From Bdellovibrionales bacterium (GTDB lineage: Bacteria; Bdellovibrionota; Bdellovibrionia; Bdellovibrionales; Bdellovibrionaceae): DNA of 46,585 nucleotides. The notes beneath the pieces are model-generated. The model did not search any database and was not told the DNA's origin. It saw only the letters and a program-made list of their open reading frames with translations. Shown here piece by piece: positions 36,080-45,607 of this stretch (position 1 is its first letter; the number at the start of each line of letters is the position of its first letter). Location: contig JADJOV010000017.1 in the NCBI GenBank assembly GCA_016713585.1, positions 1 to 46,585 of the forward strand, given 5' to 3'. Made by a program: the position numbers and the translations under genes.

Positions 36080-37369
36080 ATGCGGTATTACATTTCAGAT
36101 TTGGGCCAATATGTGGGCCAAAAGATTGAGCTCAAAGGTTGGGTTTATCGAACCAGGTCTTCTGGAAAAGTTAAGTTTCTGGAGCTTCGAGATGGAACTG
36201 GTGTTGTCTCCTGTGTCTTTTTCCGAGGCGATTGTACCGATGATGTTTTTACCCGCTTTGATGAGCTGACTCAAGAATGTTCGCTTAAGCTTACGGGCAC
36301 TGTACGCAAACATCCCAAACATGAAAAAGTTTATGAAATAGGCGTCACTGACTTTGAGCTCATTGGAACCTCAAAGGATTATCCGATCAGTCCCAAAGAT
36401 CATGGCACTGATTTCTTAATGGATAATCGGCATCTTTGGATTCGCTCAAAGCGTCAGCACGCAATATTGAAAATTCGCCACGAAATCATCATGTCAGTCC
36501 GTGATTTTTTTGATGGCCGTGGCTTTACCTTGACCGATGCGCCAATTTTTACCCCTGCGGCTTGCGAAGGAACCACAAATCTTTTTGAAACTAAGTTTTT
36601 TGACGAAAAAATGTACCTATCCCAGTCTGGCCAACTTTATGCTGAGGCCACTAGCAAGGCTTTCGGAAAGGTCTATTGTTTCGGTCCTACCTTTCGAGCT
36701 GAAAAATCAAAAACACGACGGCATTTAATTGAATTTTGGATGGTGGAACCAGAGGTTGCTTTTAATGACATGTATGAAAACATGGAGTTGGCTGAGCAGT
36801 TTATGGAATACATCGTTCAGCGATGTTTAAAGAATCGCCCAGATGAATTTAAAACCCTCGAACGCGATATCAGCAAATTGGCCCCCGTTGTCGCTCCCTT
36901 TCCTAGGCTTCATTATCGGGAGGCTGTCGACCTTATTCTCAAAGAGAATCCCGCTTTTATTGTTGGTGATGATTTTGGAGCCCCTGACGAAACTATTATC
37001 TCGAGCAAGTTCGACAAACCTGTTTTTGTGCACCACTTCCCACAGGCAATTAAGGCCTTCTATATGAAGGAAGATCCCTCTGACCGGGGATACGCTATGG
37101 GTTCGGACTTACTTGCTCCAGAAGGTTACGGAGAAATCATTGGAGGTGGGCAACGGGAAGAGAGTGTTGAGAGGCTTCTGCTGAAAATTGCAGAACACAA
37201 ACTTAACGAAAAAGATTTTCAATGGTATTTAGATTTGCGTCGATATGGCTCAACTCCGAGTAGTGGATTTGGACTTGGTATCGAAAGGGCTGTCGCCTGG
37301 ATTTGTGGCCTAGCCCATGTTCGTGAGACCATTCCATTTCCGCGACTTTACGGACGAAGTTATCCTTAA
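36080..37369 (+). CDS. asnS: Asparaginyl-tRNA synthetase
   Basis: 429 residues. Class II lysine-type synthetase: N-terminal OB-fold (GWVYRTRSSGKVKFLELRDG), RHLWIRS, motif 2 FRAEKSKTRRHLIEFWMVEP, motif 3 GFGLGIERAVAWICGL. The FRAEKS/RRHL.EFWM combination and the RxxRHL form favour asparaginyl over aspartyl specificity, though non-discriminating AspRS is possible. Gene start at ATG 36080 with a weak AAAGTGAG site. Followed 18 bp later by the carboxylase operon. Intact. Confidence 0.9.
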   Translation: MRYYISDLGQYVGQKIELKGWVYRTRSSGKVKFLELRDGTGVVSCVFFRGDCTDDVFTRFDELTQECSLKLTGTVRKHPKHEKVYEIGVTDFELIGTSKDYPISPKDHGTDFLMDNRHLWIRSKRQHAILKIRHEIIMSVRDFFDGRGFTLTDAPIFTPAACEGTTNLFETKFFDEKMYLSQSGQLYAEATSKAFGKVYCFGPTFRAEKSKTRRHLIEFWMVEPEVAFNDMYENMELAEQFMEYIVQRCLKNRPDEFKTLERDISKLAPVVAPFPRLHYREAVDLILKENPAFIVGDDFGAPDETIISSKFDKPVFVHHFPQAIKAFYMKEDPSDRGYAMGSDLLAPEGYGEIIGGGQREESVERLLLKIAEHKLNEKDFQWYLDLRRYGSTPSSGFGLGIERAVAWICGLAHVRETIPFPRLYGRSYP

Positions 37370-37387
37370 AAAAGGGGACAATTGTAT

Positions 37388-38953
37388 ATGTTAGAAACCG
37401 AAAGCAAAAGTAGTCTTCAAATCAAGGACCTTGAACGAAGAAATGAACAGGCCATGATGGGTGGTGGGGCAGCTCGTCTCGCAAAGCAGAAACAGGGTGG
37501 ACGTCTAACAGCTCGGGAGCGTCTCGATGTCCTTTTGGATCCCGGAAGCTTCGTTGAGATGGATCGTTTTGTCACTCATCGATGTACCAACTTCAAGATG
37601 CAGGACAATTTGGCGCCTGGCGATGGCGTCGTTACCGGATATGGGCGCGTCAACGGCAAACTGGTGTACGTGGCCAGTCAAGATTTTACAGTTATTGGCG
37701 GCTCAATGTCGCGAACCCAGGCCAACAAAATTTGCAAAGTGATGGATCTAGCCATGAAGAATGGCGCACCAATGGTTTCAATGAATGACTCTGGTGGGGC
37801 AAGAATTCAAGAAGGTATTGAATCATTGGGCGGTTATGCCGACATTTTCACTCGCAATACAGCTGCCTCTGGAGTCGTTCCTCAGATCACTGCGATTATG
37901 GGCCCATGTGCCGGCGGTGCAGTTTACAGTCCGAGCATTACTGACTTCGTTTTTATGGTTAAAAATACCAGTTACATGTTTGTTACTGGTCCTGAAGTTA
38001 TTAAGGCCGTCACCCATGAGGATGTCACAAAAGAAGAGCTTGGCGGCGCCTCGACCCATTCACAAACTTCTGGAGTCGCTCACTTTGCTACCGAAAACGA
38101 TAAACATTGCTTGTTAATGATTCGAGAGCTTCTGTCTTTTTTGCCAGCCAACAATTTGGACGATGCTCCAGTGCTACCTCCGCAAGATCGACCAGATCGG
38201 ATTGTTGAAGCTCTTAATAATCTTATACCTGACAATCCAAAGAAACCCTACGACATGATCAGCGTGATTACAGAGTGTGTCGACGAAGGATACTTTCTAG
38301 AAGTTCATAAGAATTTTGCGCAGAATGTGATCGTTGGATTTGCTCGCTTCAATGGCCGTCCAGTTGGAATCGTTGCAAACCAACCTAATTTTCTGGCTGG
38401 GTGCTTGAATATCGAGGCGTCCCGTAAAGCTGCTCGCTTTATTCGATTTTGTGATGCCTTCAATATTCCAGTTGTCAGCTTTGTCGATGTCCCTGGTTTT
38501 CTTCCAGGTAAAGAGCAAGAGTGGAACGGAATTATCACTCATGGAGCAAAATTACTCTATGCTTATGCAGAGGCCACTGTTCCAAAAATTACTGTCATCA
38601 CCAGAAAGGCTTATGGTGGCGCCTATATTGTGATGGGATCTAAGTTATTGCGCTCAGATGTAAATCTTGCTTTTCCTTCTGCTGAGATCGCTGTGATGGG
38701 AGCCGAAGGTGCGGTCAATATCATTTGTCGTGAAGAAATCAATAAGGCCAAAGACCCCGCCGCCGAGAAAGCTCGGCTCATAGCCGAATACGAGATGAAA
38801 TTTAGCAACCCCTATGTCTCTGCGGAACTCGGATACACTGATGAAGTGATCGAGCCGGCTATGACTAGAAAAAGAATTATCGATTCGCTGGAGATGCTGA
38901 AAAATAAACGAGAAAGTATCCCCGCTAAAAAACATGGGAACATTCCATTATGA
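37388..38953 (+). CDS. Acyl-CoA carboxylase carboxyltransferase (beta) subunit, propionyl-CoA carboxylase type
   Basis: 521 residues. Transfers the carboxyl group from carboxybiotin to propionyl-CoA or a related acyl-CoA, making methylmalonyl-CoA. Typical start KDLERRNEQAMMGGGAARLA, GGRLTARERLDVLLDPGSF, the oxyanion-forming GGARIQEGIESLGGY and GPCAGGAVYSPSITDF, and the second half FVDVPGFLPGKEQEWNGIIT and KAYGGAYIVMGSK. Full length. The ATG at 37388 is preferred, but a TTG six bases earlier has better spacing to GGGG. The next gene overlaps its stop (ATGA), so translation is coupled. An HMG-CoA lyase fragment at 41.6 kb hints at branched-chain degradation nearby. Confidence 0.9.
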   Translation: MLETESKSSLQIKDLERRNEQAMMGGGAARLAKQKQGGRLTARERLDVLLDPGSFVEMDRFVTHRCTNFKMQDNLAPGDGVVTGYGRVNGKLVYVASQDFTVIGGSMSRTQANKICKVMDLAMKNGAPMVSMNDSGGARIQEGIESLGGYADIFTRNTAASGVVPQITAIMGPCAGGAVYSPSITDFVFMVKNTSYMFVTGPEVIKAVTHEDVTKEELGGASTHSQTSGVAHFATENDKHCLLMIRELLSFLPANNLDDAPVLPPQDRPDRIVEALNNLIPDNPKKPYDMISVITECVDEGYFLEVHKNFAQNVIVGFARFNGRPVGIVANQPNFLAGCLNIEASRKAARFIRFCDAFNIPVVSFVDVPGFLPGKEQEWNGIITHGAKLLYAYAEATVPKITVITRKAYGGAYIVMGSKLLRSDVNLAFPSAEIAVMGAEGAVNIICREEINKAKDPAAEKARLIAEYEMKFSNPYVSAELGYTDEVIEPAMTRKRIIDSLEMLKNKRESIPAKKHGNIPL

Positions 38954-40457
38954 CGAAAATGCCATTTAAGAAAATTCTGATTGCAAATCGAGGCGAGGTC
39001 GCTATTCGAATCACGAGGGCCTGTCGCGAAATGGGTATTGCTTCGGTTGCTGTCTTTAGCGATGCGGACCGGGAAAGTCTTCATGTCTTTTTGGCAGATC
39101 AGGCTTATAATATAGGCCCTGCACCTTCTAAAGAGAGCTATTTGAACTTTCGTAAGATTATCCAAGTAGCAAAAGAAGCAAACGTTGACGCTATTCATCC
39201 GGGCTATGGTTTTCTATCTGAAAACACAACCTTTGCTCGCGCCTGTGTCGCCGCAGGAATTACTTTTATCGGCCCAACTCCAGAAAATATCGATGCTATG
39301 GGGGACAAGCTCTCGGCGAAGGCTTTGATGAAGGCTGCTAGAGTTCCAACTGTTCCTGGTAGCGACGGTGGTGTTGAATCCATCGAAGAAGCTAGAAAGA
39401 TTTCCGAAAGTATCGGCTACCCCGTGATTATCAAGGCCACAGCTGGTGGTGGCGGTAAAGGCATGAGGGTTGTCAAAAATGCTGCTGAAATCGATAGCGC
39501 CTTTAAGGCCTGTCGATCGGAGGGTCAAAACTATTTTGCAAACCCCACCGTTTACATAGAAAAATTTGTCAACGATCCAAAACATATCGAGATTCAAGTT
39601 TTTGGCGATACCCACGGCAACGTTGTCCACTTGTTTGAACGGGAATGTTCTGTTCAACGGCGGCATCAAAAGATTATCGAAGAAGCGCCTAGTCCATCAG
39701 TTCCACCAGATGTTCGAATCAAAATGGGCGAGGCCTCAGTTCGTGCGGCAAAGCAAATTGGGTACATAGGTGCAGGGACTATCGAGTTTATTTTTGATAA
39801 TCAAACCAAAGATTTCTATTTTATGGAGATGAATACTCGTCTTCAAGTTGAGCACCCTATTACCGAGCTCACGACGAATGTGGATATCGTCAAAGAGCAG
39901 ATTTCCGTGGCGGCAGGAAATCCCTGAGTTTTACACAGTCTGAAATCAAGCAAAAGGGCCATGCGATCGAGTGTCGGGTCTGCGCAGAGGACCCCGTCAC
40001 CTATAAACCAAGCCCTGGTCGAATCCGTGCCTGTCGGCATCCACAGGGCCCTTTCCTGCGAGTCGATTCCTACGCCTACCCAGGCTACGAAGTTCCCATT
40101 TACTACGATCCAATGATCGCAAAGGTTATCACTTGGGGAGACACACGCGAAGAGGCCATCGGACGGATGAATCGGGCTCTGGCTGAATTTATTTTAACCG
40201 GTATCAAAACCAATATTTCATTGCACAGAACTATTTTAGATCATCCGAAGTTTAGGGATGGATCATATACTACCCAGTTTATTGAAAAGAATTTTGAGGT
40301 TATTGAGCCTTTGTTATTTAAACAAATCGAGGATCCTGTCTTTTTGATCGCAGCAGCAATAACTGCCTACAATGACAGAAAATCTAAAGATGTTCGACAA
40401 CTCAATATCGTTTCAAATTGGAAGCGAATTGGGCGGAAATTAGTTCTAAGAACCTAG
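38950..40457 (+). pseudogene. Biotin carboxylase subunit (one frameshift)
   Basis: ATP-grasp enzyme that carboxylates biotin using bicarbonate and ATP. Start overlaps the previous stop (ATGA). FKKILIANRGEVAIRITRAC, HPGYGFLSEN, the ATP loop KATAGGGGKGMRVV, ECSVQRRHQKIIEEAPS and the catalytic block MEMNTRLQVEHPITE are all present. At about 39925 one C is missing (AATCCCTGAG for AATCCCCTGAG), after which the reading LSFTQSEIKQKGHAIECRVC continues to ITWGDTREEAIGRMNRALAE and the stop at 40457. Restored length 1,509 nt, a normal 502-residue subunit. Since its neighbours are intact, a sequencing error is likely. Confidence 0.9.
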
Positions 40458-40470
40458 GTGAGGTCATAAT

Positions 40471-40998
40471 ATGTACTTTGAAGCGGAGCTTAAAGGTCGA
40501 AAATACAAAGTCGATGTGGTGGAGCAGAGAAATTTGTGGAAAATTTCCCTCCAAGAAGAAGGCAAAGCCTGGACCCATCATGATATCTCAAAATCTGATT
40601 TTCAGGAAGCTGAACAATACATTAGTTTTTTGTTTAATGGTCAATCCTATTTGATTGACGTGATAGGACAGGACACTGAATACACGGTATTTACTCGAAA
40701 TTCATTTCGCGTGATAAAGATATTTAATGATGAAATGCTGTTGCATGAATCTTTGAAGAAAGGTTCGGGCCTTGGTGGAGGCAAAGAACTTAAGTCTGGA
40801 ATGCCAGGGAAAATCATAGAGATCTTTGTAAAGCCTGGGGACATTGTCAAAGCGAATAAGCCCTTGTTAATTATGGAAGCCATGAAAATGGAAAATGAAA
40901 TTCGCTCATCCAGAGATGTGAAGATCGCCGATGTCTGCATCAAGCAGGGCGATAGCGTTGAGTCAGGAGCGCTTCTGCTTAAATTTGAAGAGCCCTAG
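40471..40998 (+). CDS. Biotin carboxyl carrier protein
   Basis: 175 residues. C-terminal biotinyl domain: GMPGKIIEIFVKPGDIVK then MEAMKMEN with the biotinylated lysine K139. The N-terminal 95 residues are a linking domain that probably docks on the partner subunits. Third gene of the carboxylase operon, 13 bp after the biotin carboxylase. The three separate subunits fit a PCC/MCC-like complex in which the carrier is not fused to the carboxylase. Intact. Confidence 0.95.
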   Translation: MYFEAELKGRKYKVDVVEQRNLWKISLQEEGKAWTHHDISKSDFQEAEQYISFLFNGQSYLIDVIGQDTEYTVFTRNSFRVIKIFNDEMLLHESLKKGSGLGGGKELKSGMPGKIIEIFVKPGDIVKANKPLLIMEAMKMENEIRSSRDVKIADVCIKQGDSVESGALLLKFEEP

Positions 40999-41007
40999 GA
41001 AACACGG

Positions 41008-41094
41008 ATGAGAATGTTTTTTCTGTGTTTACTGATGCTAAGTTGCTCTCATGCGGTAACTTCTGCTCACAGGTCGACAGAACTCAACAATCGT
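41008..41094 (+). pseudogene. Lipoprotein-like gene start cut off by the MITE-like element
   Basis: ATG 41008 begins MRMFFLCLLMLSCSHAVTSA, a signal peptide with a lipobox-like LMLSC (C13), 9 bp after the biotin carrier gene. After about 29 codons it enters the element at 41095 and its open frame (to 41223) is then read from element sequence. No matching continuation is seen on the far side of the element. The host gene is thus lost. Confidence 0.55.
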
Positions 41095-41562
41095 AAAGAT
41101 TTACCTGTGTTTTGGAGGGTCACGAAAAAAGCGATCGAATCGGTTTCGATACACCTGCCCAATGAACAAAATAATGCGCGTCTTCGAAATCCTGTTGTCC
41201 GCACCGCTACTTTGCCCATCTAGGGACTTATACATTCACGGGGACATATCGTTGGTGTGCTCATCTCACCAGGTTGTGGCGTTCAGCTTTGAGTCTTCTG
41301 GTCTTCGCCTTACCCAAAGTATCCGTAGCAATTCTCATGCGGGAACTCGTATCCATATTGAGTTCTTGACCCCGGATCCTGTCCTCTCTCTATTGACTGA
41401 GCAGTCATTGGCGTATTTCACTGTCCACGCCAAGAATCTATCAGATTAAGTGAGTTTATGATACAAAGGATTTGCGTGTTTTGTGAAAAACCTAAGGAAA
41501 ATAGGAAGCTGCTGTGCTTTAGCTGGGTGGTTTTGTTTTATTCAAATCACAGGTAAATCTTT
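41095..41562. mobile_element. 468-bp MITE-like element, copy 2
   Basis: Same ends as copy 1: AAAGATTTACCTGTG (41095-41109) and CACAGGTAAATCTTT (41548-41562), with about 96% identity in between. Flanks (TCGT and ACAAGA) share no obvious duplication. It separates a truncated lipoprotein gene from an HMG-CoA lyase fragment. A 96-codon internal frame (41162-41449) is not accepted as a gene. Confidence 0.85.
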
Positions 41563-41572
41563 ACAAGAATAA

Positions 41573-41745
41573 TTACTTAATTCTTCCAATTGGCTTTAAA
41601 AGACCGGCTCGACTGACTGCCGATGGGATGGAAAGTCCGGTCATTTTTGCAAACCAGTGGTTGAGTGCGATCAATTTCGATAGATTGATCCCGGTTTTGA
41701 CCTTCATCCCGTGAAACATATAGACTAGAAAATCAGCTGGATTTA
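41573..41745 (-). pseudogene. Hydroxymethylglutaryl-CoA lyase, C-terminal fragment
   Basis: Minus-strand reading DFLVYMFHGMKVKTGINLSK then LIALNHWFAKMTGLS ends at the stop 41573-41575. HMG-CoA lyase C-termini have (D/E)LVYMLHGMGI.TG.DL.KLI......, so this is the tail of that enzyme of leucine and ketone metabolism. The frame closes at about 41755 and all upstream domains are missing. Its nearness to an acyl-CoA carboxylase operon suggests a former branched-chain degradation locus. Confidence 0.7.
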
Positions 41746-41783
41746 ACAAGATTTTGATTCAAAGGTTACGAACCAGTCACTAT

Positions 41784-41981
41784 TTATAAGGGACTAGCGA
41801 GCGCTTGTGGCCGGCGAAGCAACCGATTTGCAGTCGGTACATAAACCGCTCCATCTCTAATTTCAACTGGCTCGATCCAAACTTTGCCGTCTTCTATTGA
41901 TTTATATTTAATTAAGTAGTGATAACAATGACACTTAAATCTTTCGCCAGTATCTTGAACATCTGCGATTTCGGCTTTCAT
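41784..41981 (-). CDS. Small hypothetical protein
   Basis: 65 residues: MKAEIADVQDTGERFKCHCY then LIKYKSIEDGKVWIEPVEIR. Composition is protein-like with a possible beta-rich fold, but the ribosome binding site is weak and no family is recognised. It could be a decayed remnant. Confidence 0.35.
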   Translation of the reverse strand: MKAEIADVQDTGERFKCHCYHYLIKYKSIEDGKVWIEPVEIRDGAVYVPTANRLLRRPQALASPL

Positions 41982-41989
41982 AGTTTTAA

Positions 41990-42470
41990 GGTATTCTCTT
42001 TTTCCTTCATCTCTTCATCATTTCTATCAGATCACTTTTGCTGTACGGAGCTTATTGATGCCGTCAAAAAGTTGGGACATTCCCTTTTTCAGACTGAGCG
42101 TTGGTAGAGATAGAAAAAAACAGTAATATTAGAGCAAATGTCTTCACGTATACCCCCTTTATAGTGTATTAAAAAATACGGATTCAGCAAGTCCAGAATC
42201 AAATCCTTTTGCTGGCTAGGCGTTAATTTGGAACTGGCTTTCTTTGAGCTGCCTTAAAAAGCTCGCGTCGTCGTCGAAAGCGAGAATTGTGGTTTGAATT
42301 TGAGCCCCCATCGAATTGAATCAGGTTAAAAGACGACGAAGTGGGGCGAGAACTGTCGATATCGGAGCGATTTGGATGTGATAAATAGCAGCACCGAGGT
42401 CTAGTTGTGAAGTCGAAAAGATCTCGGCGAATCGCATTAGAAACACTTTCGGGTTATTGGTTTTTGAGAT
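41990..42470. other. Region downstream of the intron remnant, no clear gene
   Basis: No confident gene. On the minus strand below 42450 short scraps read MRFAEIFSTSQLDLGAAIYH and TTILAFDDDASFLRQLKESQ, which may be a decayed receiver-like gene, unverified. Confidence 0.3.
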
Positions 42471-43297
42471 CGGGTAGACCCAGCCATTACTGACTGGATC
42501 CCACCACAGAACCGTGCTGGCAGATTTCCCACACGGCTCTTTCAGAAAAGAGGATATTTACAACCTGGCGAATGTGCTTAAATCTTGGTACTGGATCTGA
42601 TTTTAGGAAACACCAGTGGCGTTTGTCCAAAATTTCTTGGCACTTGTCCCAAGTGACTTGCGGCCCTTTTGGCTCCGTCGAGAGACTGTGCCGCCAATCC
42701 CAGCGAACTTGCTGAGAACGAGTGGAGTTTTTGTCCATTACCGGCAATCCCTAGTAGTTAAAGTGACCCCTCAAACTAGAGTTGAGGATCTGAACTTGTT
42801 CTGCTATGGGGGAAACGTTGAATTTGTGAAATCTTGGCCTTGATCGCTGCTTTCGCACGACCATATCGCAAAGAATCCGTTGCAATACAGTCTTGCCGCC
42901 TGTTCCACTTCGATTCTTGGCTCGGTAAATTGCAAATCCAAGAAACGTCATTCGTCGACGCTTATGGGTTTCCAGACTGACCTCTGTAACCCAAGGTGTG
43001 TGTTTGATGAGTCTTCTTTTCAGAGATGCTGAGGCCAAACTGAGCAAGCCTTGCCATGAGCAAGGTTTGCATTGTTGTGACATCTGAGGCTTTGTTGAAG
43101 AATAGAGCGAAGTCGTCTGCATAACGCACCAGATTTGCTCGTCCATTAAACTGTTGTTTACGTTTTCTTCTCAAACCATAGGTCCATCACATAGTGAAGA
43201 TAGATATTCGCAAGCAGGGAGAAACTACTCCTAAACACACTGGAACATTTTTCTGAACCGGCACCACGTGTTTAACGTTAACATCTTGATTTTGACA

Positions 43298-44817
43298 TCA
43301 ACAACGACCTCGCTGACCAAAAGACGAACAAGTTGCTTTTTTTTCTTCGAACTTCAAATTTGGTAGGTTTAAATTCATCTTTTTCTTAAAATCCCTCGAA
43401 CTGTTCAACAAGCTGCAGACACTGTTGCTTTTGTTTTCCTCTTGATTCAAAAGGGCACATTCGTTATTCAGTTTTGTAATTCGCAATCGAAGAGTTTTCA
43501 ACCGCTCTTCGACTTCAGCTAAATTTAACGTGCCGACTTGGTAAAGATCCAGCAATCTTTCCTTTTGCTGCTCTTGCATGCGGATTTCTTTTTCTTCTTG
43601 CTAAGAAGTGTTTCATAATTTGAGTCTTTTTTTTTTAGCGTCCATTCGCCGAGTATATATTCTTTAACGACGATTTCGGGTTGTTCAATGAGGGTTTGGA
43701 CTTGCTGCCAGACAAGCTCATCTAAAACCTCAACTCTAACTGGATGAGATGAACAAACGCGTCCTGTGGACCATCTGTGGCCGTCTTGACCATGCAGCGG
43801 TAATAGAGCCTTTGTATTTGGAGTTTTGAAGCGGGCTTACCATAGATTGAATAGGCGCATTCTTTGCAAACGCTTGTAGATTAAGAGGTACTCATAACGT
43901 TTATTATTTCGCGGCGATAACTTTTTATTTTCTTGAAGCTGCGCTTTTGCTTTTCAAAATCACTCCTCACTGACCTATCGGGAACAGCAAAATGATACAT
44001 CGTTCGGGTCACGACCGAGTACTTGATTTTGGTTTCTTTGGATAGAAGCCATTGTCCCGAGCTAATTTAGTGGGCCTGAGCCTTTCGACAACCTGAGTCT
44101 TTCGATGGGGCTGCCTTTCGCAGTAGGCAGGATTTTCCAACATGAGCCAAATCACTGAGCGCTCCCAGTGACCCACAGGTCGACGGGGAACCTTCTGTCG
44201 TGAGTTCTCTATAATTGCCCCAGGCTTTTCGTCCATAAATATAGCGATGAAAAATTCTTTTTGACGACGGTTGCCTCTTCAGGATGAATTTCGTAACGAC
44301 ACTCTTCGGATTCGGTAGAAGATATAGACATACCCATAGGCGCGCCAGATAAAACTGAAACTTTGCCAGCTTTTTGGCTTTATAAAGTTTACCTCGACGA
44401 CTTCGCTCGATTATTTTTTCTCTCTCAAATTCGGATATAACTCCTTGAATTTGAAAAAGTAATCGATCTTCAGGGTGAAGTTGAAATTGTTCGGTTTGCA
44501 AAGTTAATCCCAACACCGTTTTTAAACTCTTCTACCAGAATCAATTGGTGAGCATACTTTCTGGCTAAGCGATCTGGACATAGAATTTAAATCTGATTTA
44601 ATTTCACGGCAACGGCCTTGTCTCTGAGCAGTCAAGCCTGGGCGCATAAGAGTTGTGCCACTGACGCCATTGTCAGTAAAAACAAGATCTTCTTCCAATC
44701 TGGTATCCTTGACTGACACAATGTTCTCGAAGACTTGAAATTTGTGATTCAATAGTTCCCTTCTTGGGCTTGCTTGTCGCTTGAGACCCTGGCGTAGATC
44801 GCTGTGGTTTTGTTCAT
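43298..44817 (-). pseudogene. Large serine recombinase (multiple frameshifts)
   Basis: Starting at ATG 44817: MNKTTAIYARVSSDKQAQEG, with the catalytic serine in ARVSSD, then in shifted frames FTDNGVSGTTLMRPGL, CPDRLARKYAHQLILVEEF, ISEFEREKIIERSRRGKLYK (end of the resolvase domain), HWERSVIWLMLENPAYC and KTQVVERLRPTKLA (recombinase zinc region) and the coiled-coil tail DLYQVGTLNLAEVEERLKTL to 43298. These enzymes move or integrate DNA by two-base staggered cuts and serine-linked intermediates. At least five frame changes, so inactive as written. Confidence 0.8.
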
Positions 44818-44823
44818 GGGTTT

Positions 44824-44959
44824 TTACCTCTGATTTTGTGTTGTTCTTTGAATTTCTGGGAGAATGATTTCCGAATGCTTTGGTGAGTCTTTCGTCTCGA
44901 TCGCTTTTGTAGAGGCCTTCGATACGAACCGTCCATAGCCTCTTTAATGTTTTTGACAT
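44824..44959 (-). CDS. Small protein upstream of the recombinase
   Basis: With one surplus G removed (TTCGGAAATC) a 44-residue frame runs from ATG 44959 (after AGGAAG): MSKTLKRLWTVRIEGLYKSD then RDERLTKAFEIILPEI. Its stop lies seven bases before the recombinase start, and its last codons (AGG TAA) provide a ribosome site for it, so the two form a unit. I have the impression that such GLYKSDRDERL peptides accompany related recombinases, but cannot verify it. Function unknown. Confidence 0.5.
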
Positions 44960-45566
44960 GCTGAACTTCCTGTGAACAAGGCGCTGGTCCATTCATGGAC
45001 GGCGGCGCCAACTGCAATTGGCGTACTTGCGCCCGTTGGAATAAAGCCTGTGATTGCCAAAGATAGCTTGATTGACAACGAAAAGTTGTCCATTGTGTTT
45101 AGGAGTAACCGAACCTCCTTGCGGAGTTCCTTTTTCCTCGCCAACCTGCAATTGTCCATTTTCCATGACACCGGCACTCCAGCCACCCTCTATCAGTTTG
45201 AGCACTCGCTCGTCTCCGATCCGGAAGTCTCAAGAATTTCTTAAGCCATTCATGGCTTAAGCTTCCAAAGAAATCCTGAATATCCACCTCGAGAACATAT
45301 TCAGCCTTCCTGCGGTAGAGAATCTCATTGATCGTGGCTAGGGGCATGATGGCGCGGAATCCTGGCCGAAATCCGAAGGACGACTTGAGGAAGTCCTGTT
45401 CGTAAATCTCGTTCAGAATTCTGCTCATCGCGCTTGAAAAGCCCGGGTGTAATCCGCAGAATCTGTTTCATGAAGTTCAGCGCATCAATTTGAACAATTA
45501 ATTAAACAGAAGGTGTGAGCTGGACGAAAGACTGGCGTAGATAAGCTCTTGTGCTTTTTTAATACA

Positions 45567-45590
45567 GGGCGGAAGCTTTCGCCTCCGCCC
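45567..45590. repeat. GC-rich hairpin GGGCGGA...TCCGCCC
   Basis: GGGCGGA-AGCTTTCGCC-TCCGCCC, seven perfect pairs, between the intron remnant and the DUF6431-like gene. Without a U-tract on either side it is not a clear terminator; it may be an element boundary. Confidence 0.4.
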
Positions 45591-45607
45591 CCCGGGTTAT
45601 CTTAAAT

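Larger units (their letters stand above)
43226..45107 (-). mobile_element. 1.88-kb serine-recombinase element inserted in the RT gene
   Basis: Ends: TACTCCTAAACACACTGG at 43226-43243 and the inverse of TACTCCTAAACACAATGG at 45090-45107, 17 of 18 matching. Both flanks carry AC (GT on the minus strand), at 43224-43225 and 45108-45109. Deleting the element and one AC joins CGGTT to TCTCCC, restoring the RT reading ..GGSVSP(L)LANIY. It carries a broken serine recombinase gene and a small upstream gene. Dinucleotide junctions fit the two-base crossover of serine recombinases. Confidence 0.8.
42471..45430 (-). pseudogene. Group II intron reverse transcriptase/maturase, 5'-truncated, split by a recombinase element
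   Basis: Two parts on the minus strand. 45430-45108 gives MSRILNEIYEQDFLKSSFGF, YVLEVDIQDFFG and GTPQGGSV; 43225-42487 continues LLANIYLHYVMDLWFEKKRK, the catalytic LVRYADDFALFF, FLGFAIYRAKNRSG, LNSSLRGHFNYYG and the end AVWEICQHGSV. These are the palm, X and C-terminal parts of intron-encoded proteins that reverse-splice the intron. The first 100 or so codons and the 5' intron are missing. Below 42540 the strand has the hairpin GAGCCGTGTGGG...CAGCACGGTTC and GGGTCTACCCGAT near 42471, resembling the intron 3' end. Many frameshifts. Confidence 0.8.
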
